This document shows, piece by piece, positions 35,235 to 47,569 of a stretch of DNA of 64,000 nucleotides. The position numbers were made by a program, and so were the translations under genes. The number at the start of each line of letters is the position of its first letter. The first letter of the stretch is position 1. Source of the DNA: Mikania micrantha (lineage: Eukaryota; Streptophyta; Magnoliopsida; Asterales; Asteraceae); NCBI GenBank assembly GCA_009363875.1, contig CM018695.1, positions 47,663,161 to 47,727,160 of the forward strand, in the 5' to 3' direction. Under the pieces are notes generated by a model, which was not told the DNA's origin, ran no database searches, and saw nothing but the letters and a program-made list of their open reading frames with translations.

Positions 35235-35525
35235 GGGCCAATTAGAACATTGTAGGGTTAAATTAAACTAATTAGACTTCTCAAATATAATTGGGCCTCA
35301 CTGGGCCTTCCTGGGCCTACCTTGGCCTTCCCTGGGCCTACTTTGTTTACATTGGGCCTTATTTGAACTTATTGGGCCTTACTGGGCCTCTCTTGGCTTA
35401 TTGGGCCTACATTGGCTCTGTTGGGCTTACATAGACTTCGTTGGGCCTAACTGATCTTGTTGGGCCTTCATTGGCCTTGTTGGGCCTTCATTGGCCTTGT
35501 TGGGCCCACATTGTCATTGTTGGCC
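35235..35525. repeat. Array of TGGGCC motifs in element A LTR
   Basis: At least twelve TGGGCC plus TGGGCT and TTGGCCT variants occur in under 300 bp, in one orientation, near the sense start of the LTR (U3). The other LTR has the same array at about 44345-44635. TGGGCC/T matches plant 'site II' motifs recognised by TCP factors, so a U3 enhancer role is possible. Confidence 0.75.
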
Positions 35526-35581
35526 TGTAATAGCACCAACTCCCGTTAACAAGGTTAATGTAAAAAAATCGGATTGTCACA

Positions 35582-36124
35582 TCATCCCCTTGTTGAAGGA
35601 ATTTTCGTCCCGAAAATTAGTAAGTGTTAAGAGTAGTTAGGAAACTACTTACGAGTTTAAATCGTACGTGTTAGTGTGATTTGATCATTCTGTGTGCTTG
35701 TGTGTACTCACACACAAAGTCTAATGCTTGCAACATCACAACTCATTTGTGATCGTTCAATGTGACTGTTTGCGTGTACACTAGTTAGTTCACCTAACTG
35801 TGACTGTTTGTGTTTGATCGTACTGTGTTGTGTAACCTCACACATAGTGAGTGTCTGTAACCTCACACATAGTGAGTGTCTATAACCGTTTGTACTATGC
35901 AACCCCGCACATAGTAAAATGTGTGTAACTAATCATGTATGTACTACCATAACATGTAACATATGAAATGTAGCACATAAAATATATAAATTGTAATGTA
36001 GCACAAATGTTAATAACAAAATCAATTGAATAAAATGTTTGTGCTTACAGTTTAAAATTTGCAGTGTTGATGTGTGAAAGCATCACGTCATCCCCTTGTT
36101 GAAGGAAATTTCGTCCCGAAATTT
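35582..36124 (-). promoter_or_regulatory. Duplicated stem-loop and polypurine tract module of element A
   Basis: Two inverted repeats, 36106-36124 (sense AAATTTCGGGACGAAATTT) and 35600-35618 (sense AATTTTCGGGACGAAAATT), are each followed in sense by CCTTCAACAAGGGGATGA. The second adjoins the 3' LTR and is the polypurine tract priming plus-strand DNA; the first is about 506 bp upstream, just behind pol. The spacer holds a 24-bp duplication near 35834-35883 (CCTCACACATAGTGAGTGTC). Confidence 0.75.
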
Positions 36125-36181
36125 AACGTGCGCTCTCAGTGTTAGCAGTAGCTGTTTTGAATAGATGAGGATATTTCTTCA

Positions 36182-39100
36182 TCATTTGGTCTTCCCGTTC
36201 CCATGTGAATTCAGGACCACGTCTGAATTCCATCGAACTTTGACTATCGGAATTTTGCTTTGCTTCAATTGTTTGACCTCGCGGTCCATGATTTCTGCCG
36301 GTTCTTCGATGAATCGTAACTGTTCATCTACTTGTATTTCTTCCAATGGTACAATCAATGTCTCGTCAGAAAGACATTTCTTTAAGTTCGATACGTGAAA
36401 AACATCATGAACTCCACTGAGTTCATCCGGTAGTTTGAGTTGATACGCAACCGGACCAATCCTTTTCAGAATCTCAAAAGGTCCTACGTAACGTGGACTA
36501 AGCTTTCCGCGCTTGCCGAATCGTATCACTCCTTTCCAAGGTGACACCTTTAGAAGAACTCGGTCTCCTACTTGAAATTCCAACGGTTTACGACGCTTGT
36601 CTGCATAACTCTTCTGTCGATCCCGAGCCGCTGCCATACGGTTCCGGATTTGAACTATCTTCTCTGTCGTTTCGTGCACCAGTTCAGGACCTGTTATCTG
36701 ACTGTCACCAATTTCAGCCCAACAAACTGGTGAACGACATTTGCGACCATACAAAGCTTCAAACGGTGCTGCTTGAATGCTTGTATGATAACTATTGTTG
36801 TAAGAGAATTCCACCAACGGTAAATGATTCTCCCAGCTATCACCAAAGTCAATTACACAAGCTCGTAACATATCCTCGAGCGTTTGAATCGTTCGTTCAC
36901 TTTGACCGTCGGTTTGTGGATGATAAGCGGTACTCATATCTAAGCGAGTCCCCAATGACTTATGAAGAGATTTCCAAAAGTTGGAAGTAAACCGGGCATC
37001 CCGATCTGATATGATAGAGATTGGCACGCCATGTCGTGCTACTACTTCCTTGATGTAAATGCGAGTCAGTTTCTCCATCTTATCAGTTTCCTTGATTGCT
37101 AAGAAGTGTGCAGATTTCGTTAATCGATCGACAATTACCCATATCGTATCACAACCACTCGGTGTACGGGGTAACTTAGTAATAAAATCCATCGAAATCT
37201 GTTCCCATTTCCACATCGGTATCTCTGGTTGTTGTAGTAAACCAGATGGCTTCTGATATTCAACTTTGACTTTCGAACAAGTCAAACATTTGCTAACGTA
37301 CTTAGCAATATCAGCTTTCATGTGAGGCCACCAATACAGTGCCTTCAAGTCATGATACATCTTATCTGATCCCGGATGGACTGAATATCTAGACTTGTGT
37401 GCTTCGTCCATCACGAGTTCCCTTAAACCTCCATACAAAGGTATCCACATTCGATCAATGAAATAACGAATTCCATCCGGTTTAACATTCAATTGTTCTT
37501 CCATTCCTCGTAAAGATTCCGGTACTAAGTTTTCCGTTTTCAAGGCCTCAATCTGAGCACTGTGTACCTTGTCAGGTAAATCAGTATGTATTGTCATCAT
37601 AAGTGCGCGAACCCGTCTTGTTGAAGTATCCTTTCTGCTTAGAGCATCAGCTACTACATTAGCCTTTCCCGGGTGATACTTAATCGCACACTCATAATCG
37701 TTCAACAACTCAACCCATCGTCGTTGCCTCATGTTAAGCTCCTTCTGATCAAAGATATGTTGCAAACTCTTATGATCAGTATAAATAGTACACTTAGTTC
37801 CATACAAGTAATGCCTCCAAATCTTCAAAGCAAAAACCACTGCTCCTAACTCCAAGTCATGAGTAGTGTAATTCTTTTCGTGTGTTCTTAGTTGTCTGGA
37901 AGCATAAGCGATCACTTTATCCCGTTGCATCAATACACATCCCAAACCCTGTCCAGATGCGTCACAATACACCGCAAAGTCTTCCGTTCCTTCCGGTAAG
38001 GACAGAATCGGTGCACTGCAGAGTTTCTGTTTCAATAACTGGAATGCAGCTTCCTGTTTATCCGTCCAGTTATACTTTGTTCCCTTGTGCGTCAGAGCTG
38101 TAAGTGGTTGAGCGATCTTTGAGAAACCCTCAATGAATCGTCGATAATAACCCGCCAAACCAAGGAATTGTCGTACCTCGGTAGGGGTCTTTGGCGCTTC
38201 CCAATTCTTAATCGCTTCAATCTTCGCTGGATCAACATGTATGCCCTTTTCATTAACTATATGACCCAGAAATTGTACTTCTCGCATCCAGAAATCACAT
38301 TTCGAAAACTTAGCGTACAATTGTTCTTGTTTCAATAGCTCTAGCAATAATCGAAGATGTTCAGCGTGTTCCTCCTCAGACTGTGAATAGATGAGAATGT
38401 CATCAATGAAAACAATGACAAACTTATCAAGATAAGGTTTACAAACACGATTCATGAGATCCATGAATACAGCTGGAGCGTTTGTCAACCCAAATGGCAT
38501 GACCAAGAACTCATAATGGCCATAGCGAGTCCTGAATGCTGTCTTCGGGATATCCTCCTCCTGGACTCTTAGTTGATGATAACCAGACCTGAGATCAATC
38601 TTCGAGTAGTAACTCGAACCTTGCAATTGATCGAACAGATCATCAATCCTGGGTAACGGATACCGGTTCTTGATAGTAACCTTGTTCAATTCCCGGTAAT
38701 CGATACACATACGGAAAGTCCCGTCTTTCTTCTTTACAAACAATATTGGAGCTCCCCATGGTGAAAAACTAGGTCGTATGAAACCCTTATCCAACAACTC
38801 TTGCAATTGTGTGGATAACTCTTGCATCTCTGACGGTGCAAGTCGATAAGGCGCCCTAGCTATCGGTGCTGCATCTGGTGTAAGATCGATTCGAAATTCC
38901 ACCTGTCTGATAGGCGGTAATCCCGGCAAGTCTTCTGGAAATACCTCCGGAAATTCACAAACTACAGGTATATCTTCAAGCTTCCTCTCAGCTACCGGCT
39001 TTTCAGTTATAAGTGCTATAACTGCTGTATGACCTTTCCGCAGACATTTGTGTGCTTTCATACAAGATATGAGACGCAGTGGCGTACTGCTCTTCTCGCC

Positions 39101-39519
39101 TTGTACATATAATGTCTCTCCCTGCGAAAGAGGTATACGAACAATCTTTTCATGGCATACGATCTCAGCCTGGTGTTTAGACAACCAGTCCATGCCAATA
39201 ACTACATCAAAACTGCCTAAGGCAATAGGCATAAGATCAATCTCTAATGTTTGACCCATCAAATCAAGGATACATCCCTTATAAATGTTTTCTACTACAA
39301 TCAACTTACCATCAGCTAATTCCACAGTGTATGGACTATCTAAGGCAGTGGGACTAACATTTAGCAACTTAGCAAGTGAACTAGATACAAAACTCCGATC
39401 GGCACCAGTGTCAAATAACATAGAGGCATAGTGATTATTTAAGAGGAACGTACCCGTAACAATGTTGGGATCCTCCCGCGCTTGACGTCCTCCTATCACA
39501 AACGCCCTGCCTCTAGCAC

Positions 39520-39551
<32 letters not shown>

Positions 39552-40678
39552 GTGCCATTTCCATTACCGTTGCCATTTCCATTTCCATTACCATTGTTAT
39601 TGACATTATTGTCCCCGCCCTTCTTAAGCTGTGGGCAATCTTTCTTAAAATGCCCCATTTTGCCACACTCAAAACAACCTTTCTGAGCGTTGTTCTGGTT
39701 GTTATGGTTGTTCTGCAGCTCCCCGCGACAATCCTTAGCCGCGTGCCCAATCTTGCCACACCTCTGGCACTTAGCTCTGTCACATTGGTTACCCGCATGA
39801 TGATAACCACACCTGTTGCACTTGGGGTGCTTACCAATATAGCCCCCCGATGATGATGATTGCTGACCACTGTTGGAATTATGATAGGACTTGTTTGAGT
39901 CCTGCTTCCTGTTCTGCTGTTGGTTGTTACCCTTGAAGTTATTACTTTCCCACTTTCTCTTATGATCTCCTACCTTGGTAGCAGATGTTCGTTTGGGCAG
40001 AGTCCCCTGTAACACTGCCTGGTCAGTAAGCTGATGCGCTAAACGAACAGCTTGTTGGATGGTGGTGGGATTCGCTGAAGTAACCAACCCTTGGATCTGA
40101 GGCACTAGTCCTCCGATGTATATTTCAATCCACTTACTGGCTGGAGTAGCCATGTGTGGTAGCAGTCTGGCCAGTTCATGTGACCTGGTCGTGTACTCTT
40201 CAATGTTTGACCCCTCCATCTTGAGGTGGCAGTATTCCTCCTCCAACTTCTGCATTTCACTGCGAGGACAGTACTCCTCTTGCAGTAAAGTTTTGAAGTT
40301 GTCCCATGTCAATGCATTTGCTTCTCCCAACCCTAGAGTCTGAACATTGGAGTTCCACCAAGTCAGTGCTGGACCCTCCAATGTTCCAGTAGCAAATTTC
40401 ACCTTGCTGTCATCAGGGCAGTTGCACATTTCGAATACAGACTCAGCCTTTTCAATCCACCGAAGGAGTCCAATGGCCCCCTCCGACCCTTTGAAATTGT
40501 GTGGTTTGCAGTCCAAAAACATCTTGAACGTGCAAACTTGTGGATTAACCAATCCCCCAGCTGGACCCTGTGGCCCTGTGTTGTGAGTCTGAGCATACTG
40601 TGCGATTGCCTTTGCAACTCTGTTGTTGATTAGCTCATTGAGCTCAGCAACAGTCATATGTACGTTTCCCTCAGCCAT
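36182..40678 (-). CDS. Gag-pol polyprotein of element A
   Basis: 1,498 codons without a stop from the ATG at 40678 (MAEGNVHMT). The track could start 25 codons earlier, but this Met aligns with element B's gag. Domains: retrotransposon Gag about 75-190; zinc knuckles CQRCGKIGHAAKDC (304-317) and CFECGKMGHFKKDC (335-348); an N/G-rich linker; protease LFDTGADRSF (about 421-430); reverse transcriptase about 590-790 with FIDD at 757-760; RNase H (CDASGQGLG); integrase with HPGSDKMYH..CLTCSK zinc site and IVDRLTKSAHF, SDRDARF, QSERTIQ supplying the D, D, E residues; YVGPFEILKRIGPVAYQL; and a chromodomain-like tail (IMDREVKQLKQSKIPIVKVRW). A 1-base deletion near 36223, relative to B, shifts the frame after KVRWNS and replaces the last part of the chromodomain. 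The protein makes and integrates element DNA; other catalytic parts look intact. Confidence 0.95.
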
Positions 40679-40928
40679 TAGTTTCCTATTTATAAGAAGT
40701 GTTAGCACGAAGTCAAAATCCAATGTAACATGTGTAAGTAAAACAACAAACACATCATGTAATATAAATCAACACAGCTGTTGGAAATAAAAGATAACTC
40801 TTTAATAGATAGAAACTTTCTTTGAGTACAATACTTTTGAAATGAAATACAAGTTTTCAAACTACCAATGTAGGAACACAACCCGTTCCTAATAAGTTTA
40901 AATAAAACAAGGAAGAAATGAAAAATAA

Positions 40929-41564
40929 TCAATCGTCCTCAACGGTGGATTCAGGATCGGACTCAGCAACTGGTGCTGGTTCCTCCTCCTCATCCTCATC
41001 CTGTTCCTCATTCTCAACTACCACTAAATCCTCCAAAGCTTCAATCCTGCCCGCCAAAATCTCCTCTCGGTTCTCTGACTCTTCTAGACGACCAATCAAA
41101 TTGATCATCTCATCCCGCATATCGTGAACAAGATGGGTAAGATCATCCTGCCTCTCAATAGCATCCCATAACTCCTGAGATCTCTGTGCTATCCTATCTT
41201 CTGCTACCTCCAGATCCTCGCGAAATTTGGCGATCTCCTCGGCGTCTGTCCTTTGCCTCTTAGGCTCAGGAGCATCTAGTGCTGGTGGGAAATGTGTAGA
41301 AGGTCCCTCAGCAGGGATCTGCTGAGTGTCCTCCTCCTCCTCCTCCGGATCCTCATCCGGGTCCTCGGCTGGATCCTCCTCTGGATCCTCGTCCGGATCC
41401 TCGTCTGGATCCTCCTCCGGATCCTCCTCCGGGTCTGAGTCATCCTGCTCATACGGTGGAGGTGATGGAATAGGTGGTGGTGGTGATGATGGTGGTGCCG
41501 GAACTATCGGCTCCTCGTCCTCGGAATCATCAATGACAATATAAGGTACCGATGATGATGCCAT
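40929..41564 (-). CDS. Extra ORF upstream of gag in element A (acidic, coiled coil)
   Basis: 211 codons from MASSSVPYIVIDDSEDEE, between PBS and gag and in sense with them. The first half is acidic and proline-rich, with DPEEDPDEDP-type repeats and a basic EPKRQRTD patch that could be a nuclear signal. The second half (about 110-190) is a predicted coiled coil. No domain is recognised. It may be a separate translation product of the genomic RNA. The acidic repeats come from a GGATCC-rich tandem region (about 41330-41440), whose antisense reading is a Ser/Gly artefact. B has an ORF in the same slot with little similarity beyond the YYVT.MA.SS opening. Confidence 0.75.
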   Translation of the reverse strand: MASSSVPYIVIDDSEDEEPIVPAPPSSPPPPIPSPPPYEQDDSDPEEDPEEDPDEDPDEDPEEDPAEDPDEDPEEEEEDTQQIPAEGPSTHFPPALDAPEPKRQRTDAEEIAKFREDLEVAEDRIAQRSQELWDAIERQDDLTHLVHDMRDEMINLIGRLEESENREEILAGRIEALEDLVVVENEEQDEDEEEEPAPVAESDPESTVEDD

Positions 41565-41720
41565 GCCTGTTACATAATACCATATGTAAGTGCAATGCGT
41601 AATCAAATCAATTACATAATGTCATATGTAATTCTAAACAGTATGTGTAAACATGTGTGTCTAATGTCTAACAGTCATAGTCTAGGCCTACAAATGCAAA
41701 CCTAGTTCGCTATAACCAAT

Positions 41721-41733
41721 GGCTCTGATACCA
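41721..41733 (-). other. PBS of element A
   Basis: The minus strand reads TGGTATCAGAGCC, a perfect initiator-Met-type PBS, 3 bases after the 5' LTR end. Confidence 0.93.
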
Positions 41734-41736
41734 ATC

Positions 41737-44692
41737 TGTCACACCCCCAAATTTCAACTAACGGAATCACACCGTTTGGGAGCATGACAAACCAGGATCT
41801 CAGATCATTAGACATAGCGAAGACCTCTATATGAATTTCAAAACATTCGTTGGTCTTTAAAACATAACATTCAGAGTTTACAAAAAGTTGCGGAAGCGTT
41901 TAAAACCATAAGCAGTTGTAAAGTAAACATTACAACCCAAAGTACTTAAATATTCAAATGTTCAAATTCAAATTCAAATTCATAGTGTTTATAATGCATG
42001 AGACTCTATCTTCCTAGTCCATGCCAGCTTTAACGCGCGCCTTAGCGTCCTGAGAAAACATGCAAATCAAGTCAACACAAAGGTTGGTGCATAACACAGG
42101 TTTTAAATAATCATAGTGTTCAAAACAGCAGTTTGAATAACAAGTTGGTAGATAACATAATCACAAATGCACAGTCATGATAGCTAGTCATATAAACTAT
42201 TTACATACGTGTTCGACCCGAAGCTGACTAATTGCCATGCTATAACATGTTTTCGCCTTGCCACTATTGTCTATCACAACAATAGTAAAATTGTGTTTGG
42301 TCAGTCAAACACCTGCGTAGATCCCATCTACCAGGTGAGGTTTGTCAAACCTAATAGATCTATTTCCAACTACCACGCTTTGCACTACGGCAAACTAAAC
42401 GGTTCGAGGTGTGTAAGGACTTTCAAATTGCTATGTTGTCACATAATGTAAACAGCTAACTCATGCAAGTGATATGTATCTAAAAAAAGTTTGTTGCACA
42501 TGTTTTCTCCCCCAAAACAGTTTAAAATAAGAAAGGGGCCGTGTACGCACCTTTGATAATAGCAGAATGATCACACACTAAAAGCTCGTGAAAGAGATCC
42601 TTCTACGAAGAATCTGTGATTTAAACAATAACCTAAAGTTATTCGAAATGTCGTTTTGTGCTTGAAATCACATACGTATCAACATACGTATGTTAGAGTG
42701 TTAAGAATGTGCATACGAAAGTACGCGTGCCATTGAAATCATTTAAATAAAATCACATTTGATTTTATTTAATTAAACGTAGTTATACGCGATTTCGTGT
42801 TCGGATTAAAATATGAATTTTATCATCCTAACACGTTCGTATTCTAGTTACGGTTCCAACGCAACTTGAACGGATCGAATCGGACTTAAAACGAAGGAGT
42901 TATGGTTAAAACATCAAAAATGCTTTAAAAAACCAAAAAATGGTGGAACCCGGGTTCGAACCCGCGACCCCCCGTCCAAACCACACGCTCCTTACCAGTC
43001 AAGCCCGCTAGGGTATCGCGATATCCTTCCTGAATTAATTGTTTTAAGCTTACATGGGTCAGTTTCCCCCTTTTCCATTATAGCCGAAGCTTACACCCCA
43101 AAATTGGTCCTGAATTCGAATCCAATCGAACACAAACTCTTAGGGCTTTTGTTCTATTACCTTAATCGATCATATAGGTGTGTCCAATTGGTCATGATAA
43201 TCAAAAACGTCTGACTTTTTCATTCTAATCAGTCTCGAACTTAACCGATTATCACTAAATTCAAAATCATCAAATTCGATCATCTTGTTTCCAATTCTTA
43301 TAGTGATTTCCTTTAAATAACATTTTCGAAGTTGTCTGGACTACTAAATTTGAATATCATACACAATTAAGTCAAAATCCCCAAAATCGTTTTGTGTCTA
43401 AACCCTAGAACTTGAAATCTATCAATTCGATGTTGTTAATCGAAATTGATTCAGAATTAACCTTAGTCGGCCTTCTCTGAAGCTATCTATAACATTCAAT
43501 TCAATTATTAATCTCTTAAAGATCAATACCCCCAAAACCGTTTTAGTAAGAACCCTAGTTACTAGAACTCCATCAATTCGTTATAACTAGTCACAATTAA
43601 TACATGTTTTATCTTAATCGAGACCTTCTGGAACTAATCATGAACATTAATTTGATTCTCAATCATGTTTGATTATAATCCCCCAAATTGGATTCTAATA
43701 TGAACCCTAGAATTCGTATTCCAACAAATCGATAATAGAAACTGAAATTATGATGTGTTTATTCTTAATCGGCCATATCAGAAGGAATAGGGATGATTTC
43801 TTACTTGATTTGATGATGAATTCAAGTAGATCGACTCACGGGTTGTTCTTCGCCCCCCCCCCCCCACGATCAAATCTTCTGCTCGATGCTTCTGCTCTCG
43901 AATTCTGGTGTGTGAAAGGTCCTAATGATTTCGATTTGGGTTTATATAACATCAATTTTGTGAATTGATCTCGCATTATGCCATATTGAACCCAACCGAC
44001 TTCGGTTACTCATTCTTAGCCATTATTTCACATAATTTCGGCAATTATGAGTTTTCCAACGGTTGGTAACTGTTGTTCACCATTAGTGTGTAATGATTGC
44101 ATAGTTACTTCAGCTAATTGTAACAGATTTAGGCAAATTTCGAATTCCATACACAAGTTGGCCGAATTTTGACTTGTAGAAGTCAAAATTGGAACTAAAT
44201 GCAATTACAAGTTTAATCTCTAACTTTTTAACACTTAAAAACTGATTTTTCTTAGTTCTTAAATTCCATAGGTCCTTCCGAGTCAACAACACATTATTTC
44301 GATTAACAAAGTTACATTAAAAAAAAATCCAATTTATCACTAATTGGGCCAATTAGAACATTGTAGGGTTAAATTAAACTAATTAGACTTCTCAAATATA
44401 ATTGGGCCTCACTGGGCCTTCCTGGGCCTACCTTGGCCTTCCCTGGGCCTACTTTGTTTACATTGGGCCTTATTTGAACTTATTGGGCCTTACTGGGCCT
44501 CTCTTGGCTTATTGGGCCTACATTGGCTCTGTTGGGCTTACATAGACTTCGTTGGGCCTAATTGATCTTGTTGGGCCTTCATTGGCCTTGTTGGGCCTTC
44601 ATTGGCCTTGTTGGGCCCACATTGTCATTGTTGGCCTGTAATAGCACCAACTCCCGTTAACAAGGTTAATGTAAAAAAATCGGATTGTCACA
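41737..44692 (-). mobile_element. 5' LTR of element A
   Basis: Nearly identical to 32629-35581. Differences include C-run lengths near 43855 against 34747, one extra A and one extra C near 42940-42975, and a few substitutions. It would drive transcription of A on the minus strand. Confidence 0.95.
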
Positions 44693-44697
44693 CATCA

Positions 44698-47203
44698 CTA
44701 CATCTCACAAGCTATGCTATCATTTTCCTTTTATAAATAATATATATGCAATGATTCAAGAAAGTTAATAATGTCATACATAAGATTGTGATGGTGATAC
44801 ATCACTACATCTAAGGTTTATGATGTTATCTTTCTTGGATTGATAATGTATATGTTATGATTCAAGAACTCCAGTATATCATACTTAAGATGCCATTTTT
44901 CTTTTGTTGAATAATATATATGTTATGATTCAAGAAAGTTGATAATATCACACTTAAGATTGTAATGGTGATACATTATCGCATCTAAAGGCAATGGTGT
45001 TATCTTTCTTTGGATTTATAATGTATATGTTATGATTAAATACCTCCATAATTCATACTTGAGGATAGTAATGGTGATTCATTACTATGTCTCACATGAT
45101 ATGATATCAACTCTCTTTTTTTTATGCTACCTATGTTATGATTCAAGAAGTTAATAACATTTTACCTAAGAGATTGTGATGATAATACATCACTAAATCT
45201 AAAAGGCATGATGTTAATTTTCATTGATTTATTATGTATATTTTGTGATTCAAGAAAACCAGTAATGTTAAAATTAAAGATTTACCGATAGTGATTCATC
45301 ACTAAATCTGAAAGGTTGTAATATTGCACATTACAATATTCAAACTCCTGATAGAACCTCAATGATATTGTACTTATGATTAGTGACTTGTCACTACATC
45401 CATAAAAGTATTATATCACATATCTTATCGTAATCCATGATGCCTTTGTTATAATTCTATTAACCCACTAGGATATTACGCCAAAGATCGGTGTTAAATA
45501 ATCTTAACATGTCCTTAGGTATTCAATTATGGAAATGCTTCCCTATGTTTCAAACAAGTCACAATGATTTCTGATTTTATTATTTTAACCAAGGCATACT
45601 GATTTCTTATTATATTTTTGTTTAGATTTCAATATAATGACATGGTTTGGACTTATGAATTAAAATATGGGTGATTCCATATACAATTTTAAAACAAGCC
45701 CACATGAATCATACTATTGATTTTTAAATAAATCATTATATATTTATGTTTTTAGACAACGATTCAAAAATTCTATGATATTATAGCTAAGATTAGTGAA
45801 AAATAATTATCACAATTATCAAAGCTTATATGATATCAAAAATCTATGTATTCTACATCATTCATTTATCCAAAAATCGACCATCCATCAATTCATATGT
45901 TACAACCGAGAGATTTCATTGCAAAAATTTCAATGTTGAAAACCACTATACACATGCAATTCTGGAAAGCTAGTCAAAGTCTTCCACATCTATTCAAACA
46001 TGGCTAAAGTTTATGTAAGCCTTGATAGGCGTTTGGTATGCTATCAAAGTATTAGTAGTGTGGTGGGTTGGCTGCGGTATACCCTATATATAAGCACTAA
46101 TAGTACATTGATAGTAGGACCAAAAGCTTGATCAAGAGCTAGAGTAGTCAATTCAATCTACAATATCGAGTAAAATATGCTAGTCAAGCCAATTGTTATT
46201 CAATTATTAATACTTGGTGTGTATTCTTACACTAGGTCAAATCAAATATATCGATAATCACATAAATCATGTTAATGATTCTTAAATAAATTATTTTGTA
46301 TTCGTATGATTTATCAATTACTCAAAGATTCAGTGATATCATAGCTAAGGTTAATGATAAGTAATTATCACTACCATATAATATCACATACTAGTGTATT
46401 CTATTTCATTTGTATATTCGAATGTGATCATATAGAAATCTATACAATTATAAGGCTCTATTGCAAGATTGCAATTGTTTGTACCTCTAACTTATACAAT
46501 TCTTAAAGTTAGTTATGTATTCAAACATCTATTCAAATGTAGTTAACGGTAGTTAATCTTGGTAGGTAATTGGAATACTATCACAGTATTGTTGATGTGG
46601 TGGGTAAGCTGTGGTATACCCTATATATAAGCACTAATAATACATTGATAGTAGTACTGAAAGCTTGACCAAGGATAGGATTGTCAATTCAGTCTATAAT
46701 TTTGAGTAAATCATGCTTTAGTCAAGAATAGTCAAATCAAATTTTTATTCATATATAAACATAGGGTGTGAATTCTTACACTAGGTCAAATGAAAGATAT
46801 CGACCATTATTCTTAACTTGAATTAAGTAAGCTATTGTTAAATTCAAAACCCTGATAACAAGTAAACTAGTTACATACAAATTTGAAAATCTGAGTGCGT
46901 TACTCAACCATATTCTGATTAAGGTTCAATTTCATTTCAAAGTTATAAAACAAAATTCGATCTTAACCCTCCTAAAATTCCAATTAGTGGTCTCACTGTC
47001 TAAATATTGAGACACTATCGTATAACATTAATAATTACAAATTCTAATAATATTAAATTAATAACCAAAATTATTAATTCCTTAAAAATCGATAACCAAA
47101 GGTTAGAAAGAAACAAATCAAGTCATAAGAAATAATTAACAATCAAATGATCAATTCATACTAAATAAATTTCGGGACGAATTTCCCTAAAGTAGGGGAA
47201 GAC
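44698..47203 (+). repeat. D internal region, 3' part: repeat-built, noncoding, ending in the polypurine tract
   Basis: From 44740 to about 45330 there are four or five diverged units of roughly 110-130 bp sharing ATGATTCAAGAA..TTAATAAT..TAAGATTGTGATGG and TGATACATCACTACATCT. Then two units of about 550 bp (about 45690-46240 and 46250-46800) share GGTATACCCTATATATAAGCAC and ACATTGATAGTAG. Near the 3' LTR it has AAATTTCGGGACGAATTTCC and AGTAGGGGAAGAC (polypurine tract, 47191-47203), matching the module behind pol in A and B. No coding capacity recognised. Confidence 0.75.
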
Positions 47204-47397
47204 TGTAATCCCCAGGGTTCTCCGTTACGAACTAAAATATTGTAATCAAGTTTAATTCAAAATAAGTAAAAGATTGGGATATTCGTTTAAACATTTAATC
47301 ATTTGATTTATATATATTTAAATATTTATTTCATAAATAAAGTAATAATAATAATAACCAAATATATAATCTAAGCTTTTATAAAATTACATGTTAA

Positions 47398-47434
<37 letters not shown>

Positions 47435-47569
47435 ATTCTTGACACTTAAGAAATCATAATGGGTTATAATAAAATAAAAGCATTTTATTAATAACTTATT
47501 TTAAAAAATATATACATAAATAATATGTATGTACATGATAATAATAATGTTAATAATAATAATAATAAT

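Larger units (their letters stand above)
32629..35581 (-). mobile_element. 3' LTR of element A
   Basis: In plus orientation TGTCACACCCCC..GGATTGTCACA. It carries a run of TGGGCC motifs near the sense start (35235-35525), a TATATAA (sense) at about 34832-34838 and a tRNA-like segment at 33835-33905. The short frames inside have identical partners in the other LTR and are not genes. Confidence 0.95.
32629..44692 (-). mobile_element. Full-length Ty3/gypsy chromovirus-like element A
   Basis: 12,064 bp with perfect 5-bp TSD CATCA (32624-32628, 44693-44697). LTRs are 32629-35581 and 41737-44692 (2,953 and 2,956 bp), starting TGTGACAATCC and ending GGGGGTGTGACA in sense, and differ by only a handful of substitutions and 1-3 base indels, so insertion was recent. 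The PBS is at 41733-41721 (minus). Order in sense: LTR, PBS, extra ORF, gag-pol, stem-loop/polypurine modules, LTR. Protease-RT-RNase H-integrase order followed by a chromodomain-type tail points to a Tekay/Del-like chromovirus. Confidence 0.95.

Noticed and set aside
39482..39870. Two 120-codon frames overlapping the gag zinc-knuckle region
   Set aside because: They are antisense or alternate-frame shadows of the element A gag-pol frame, created by the repetitive Asn/Gly codons.
41326..41544. Ser/Gly-rich frame on the plus strand
   Set aside because: It is the antisense reading of the acidic DPEEDP repeat in the pre-gag ORF.
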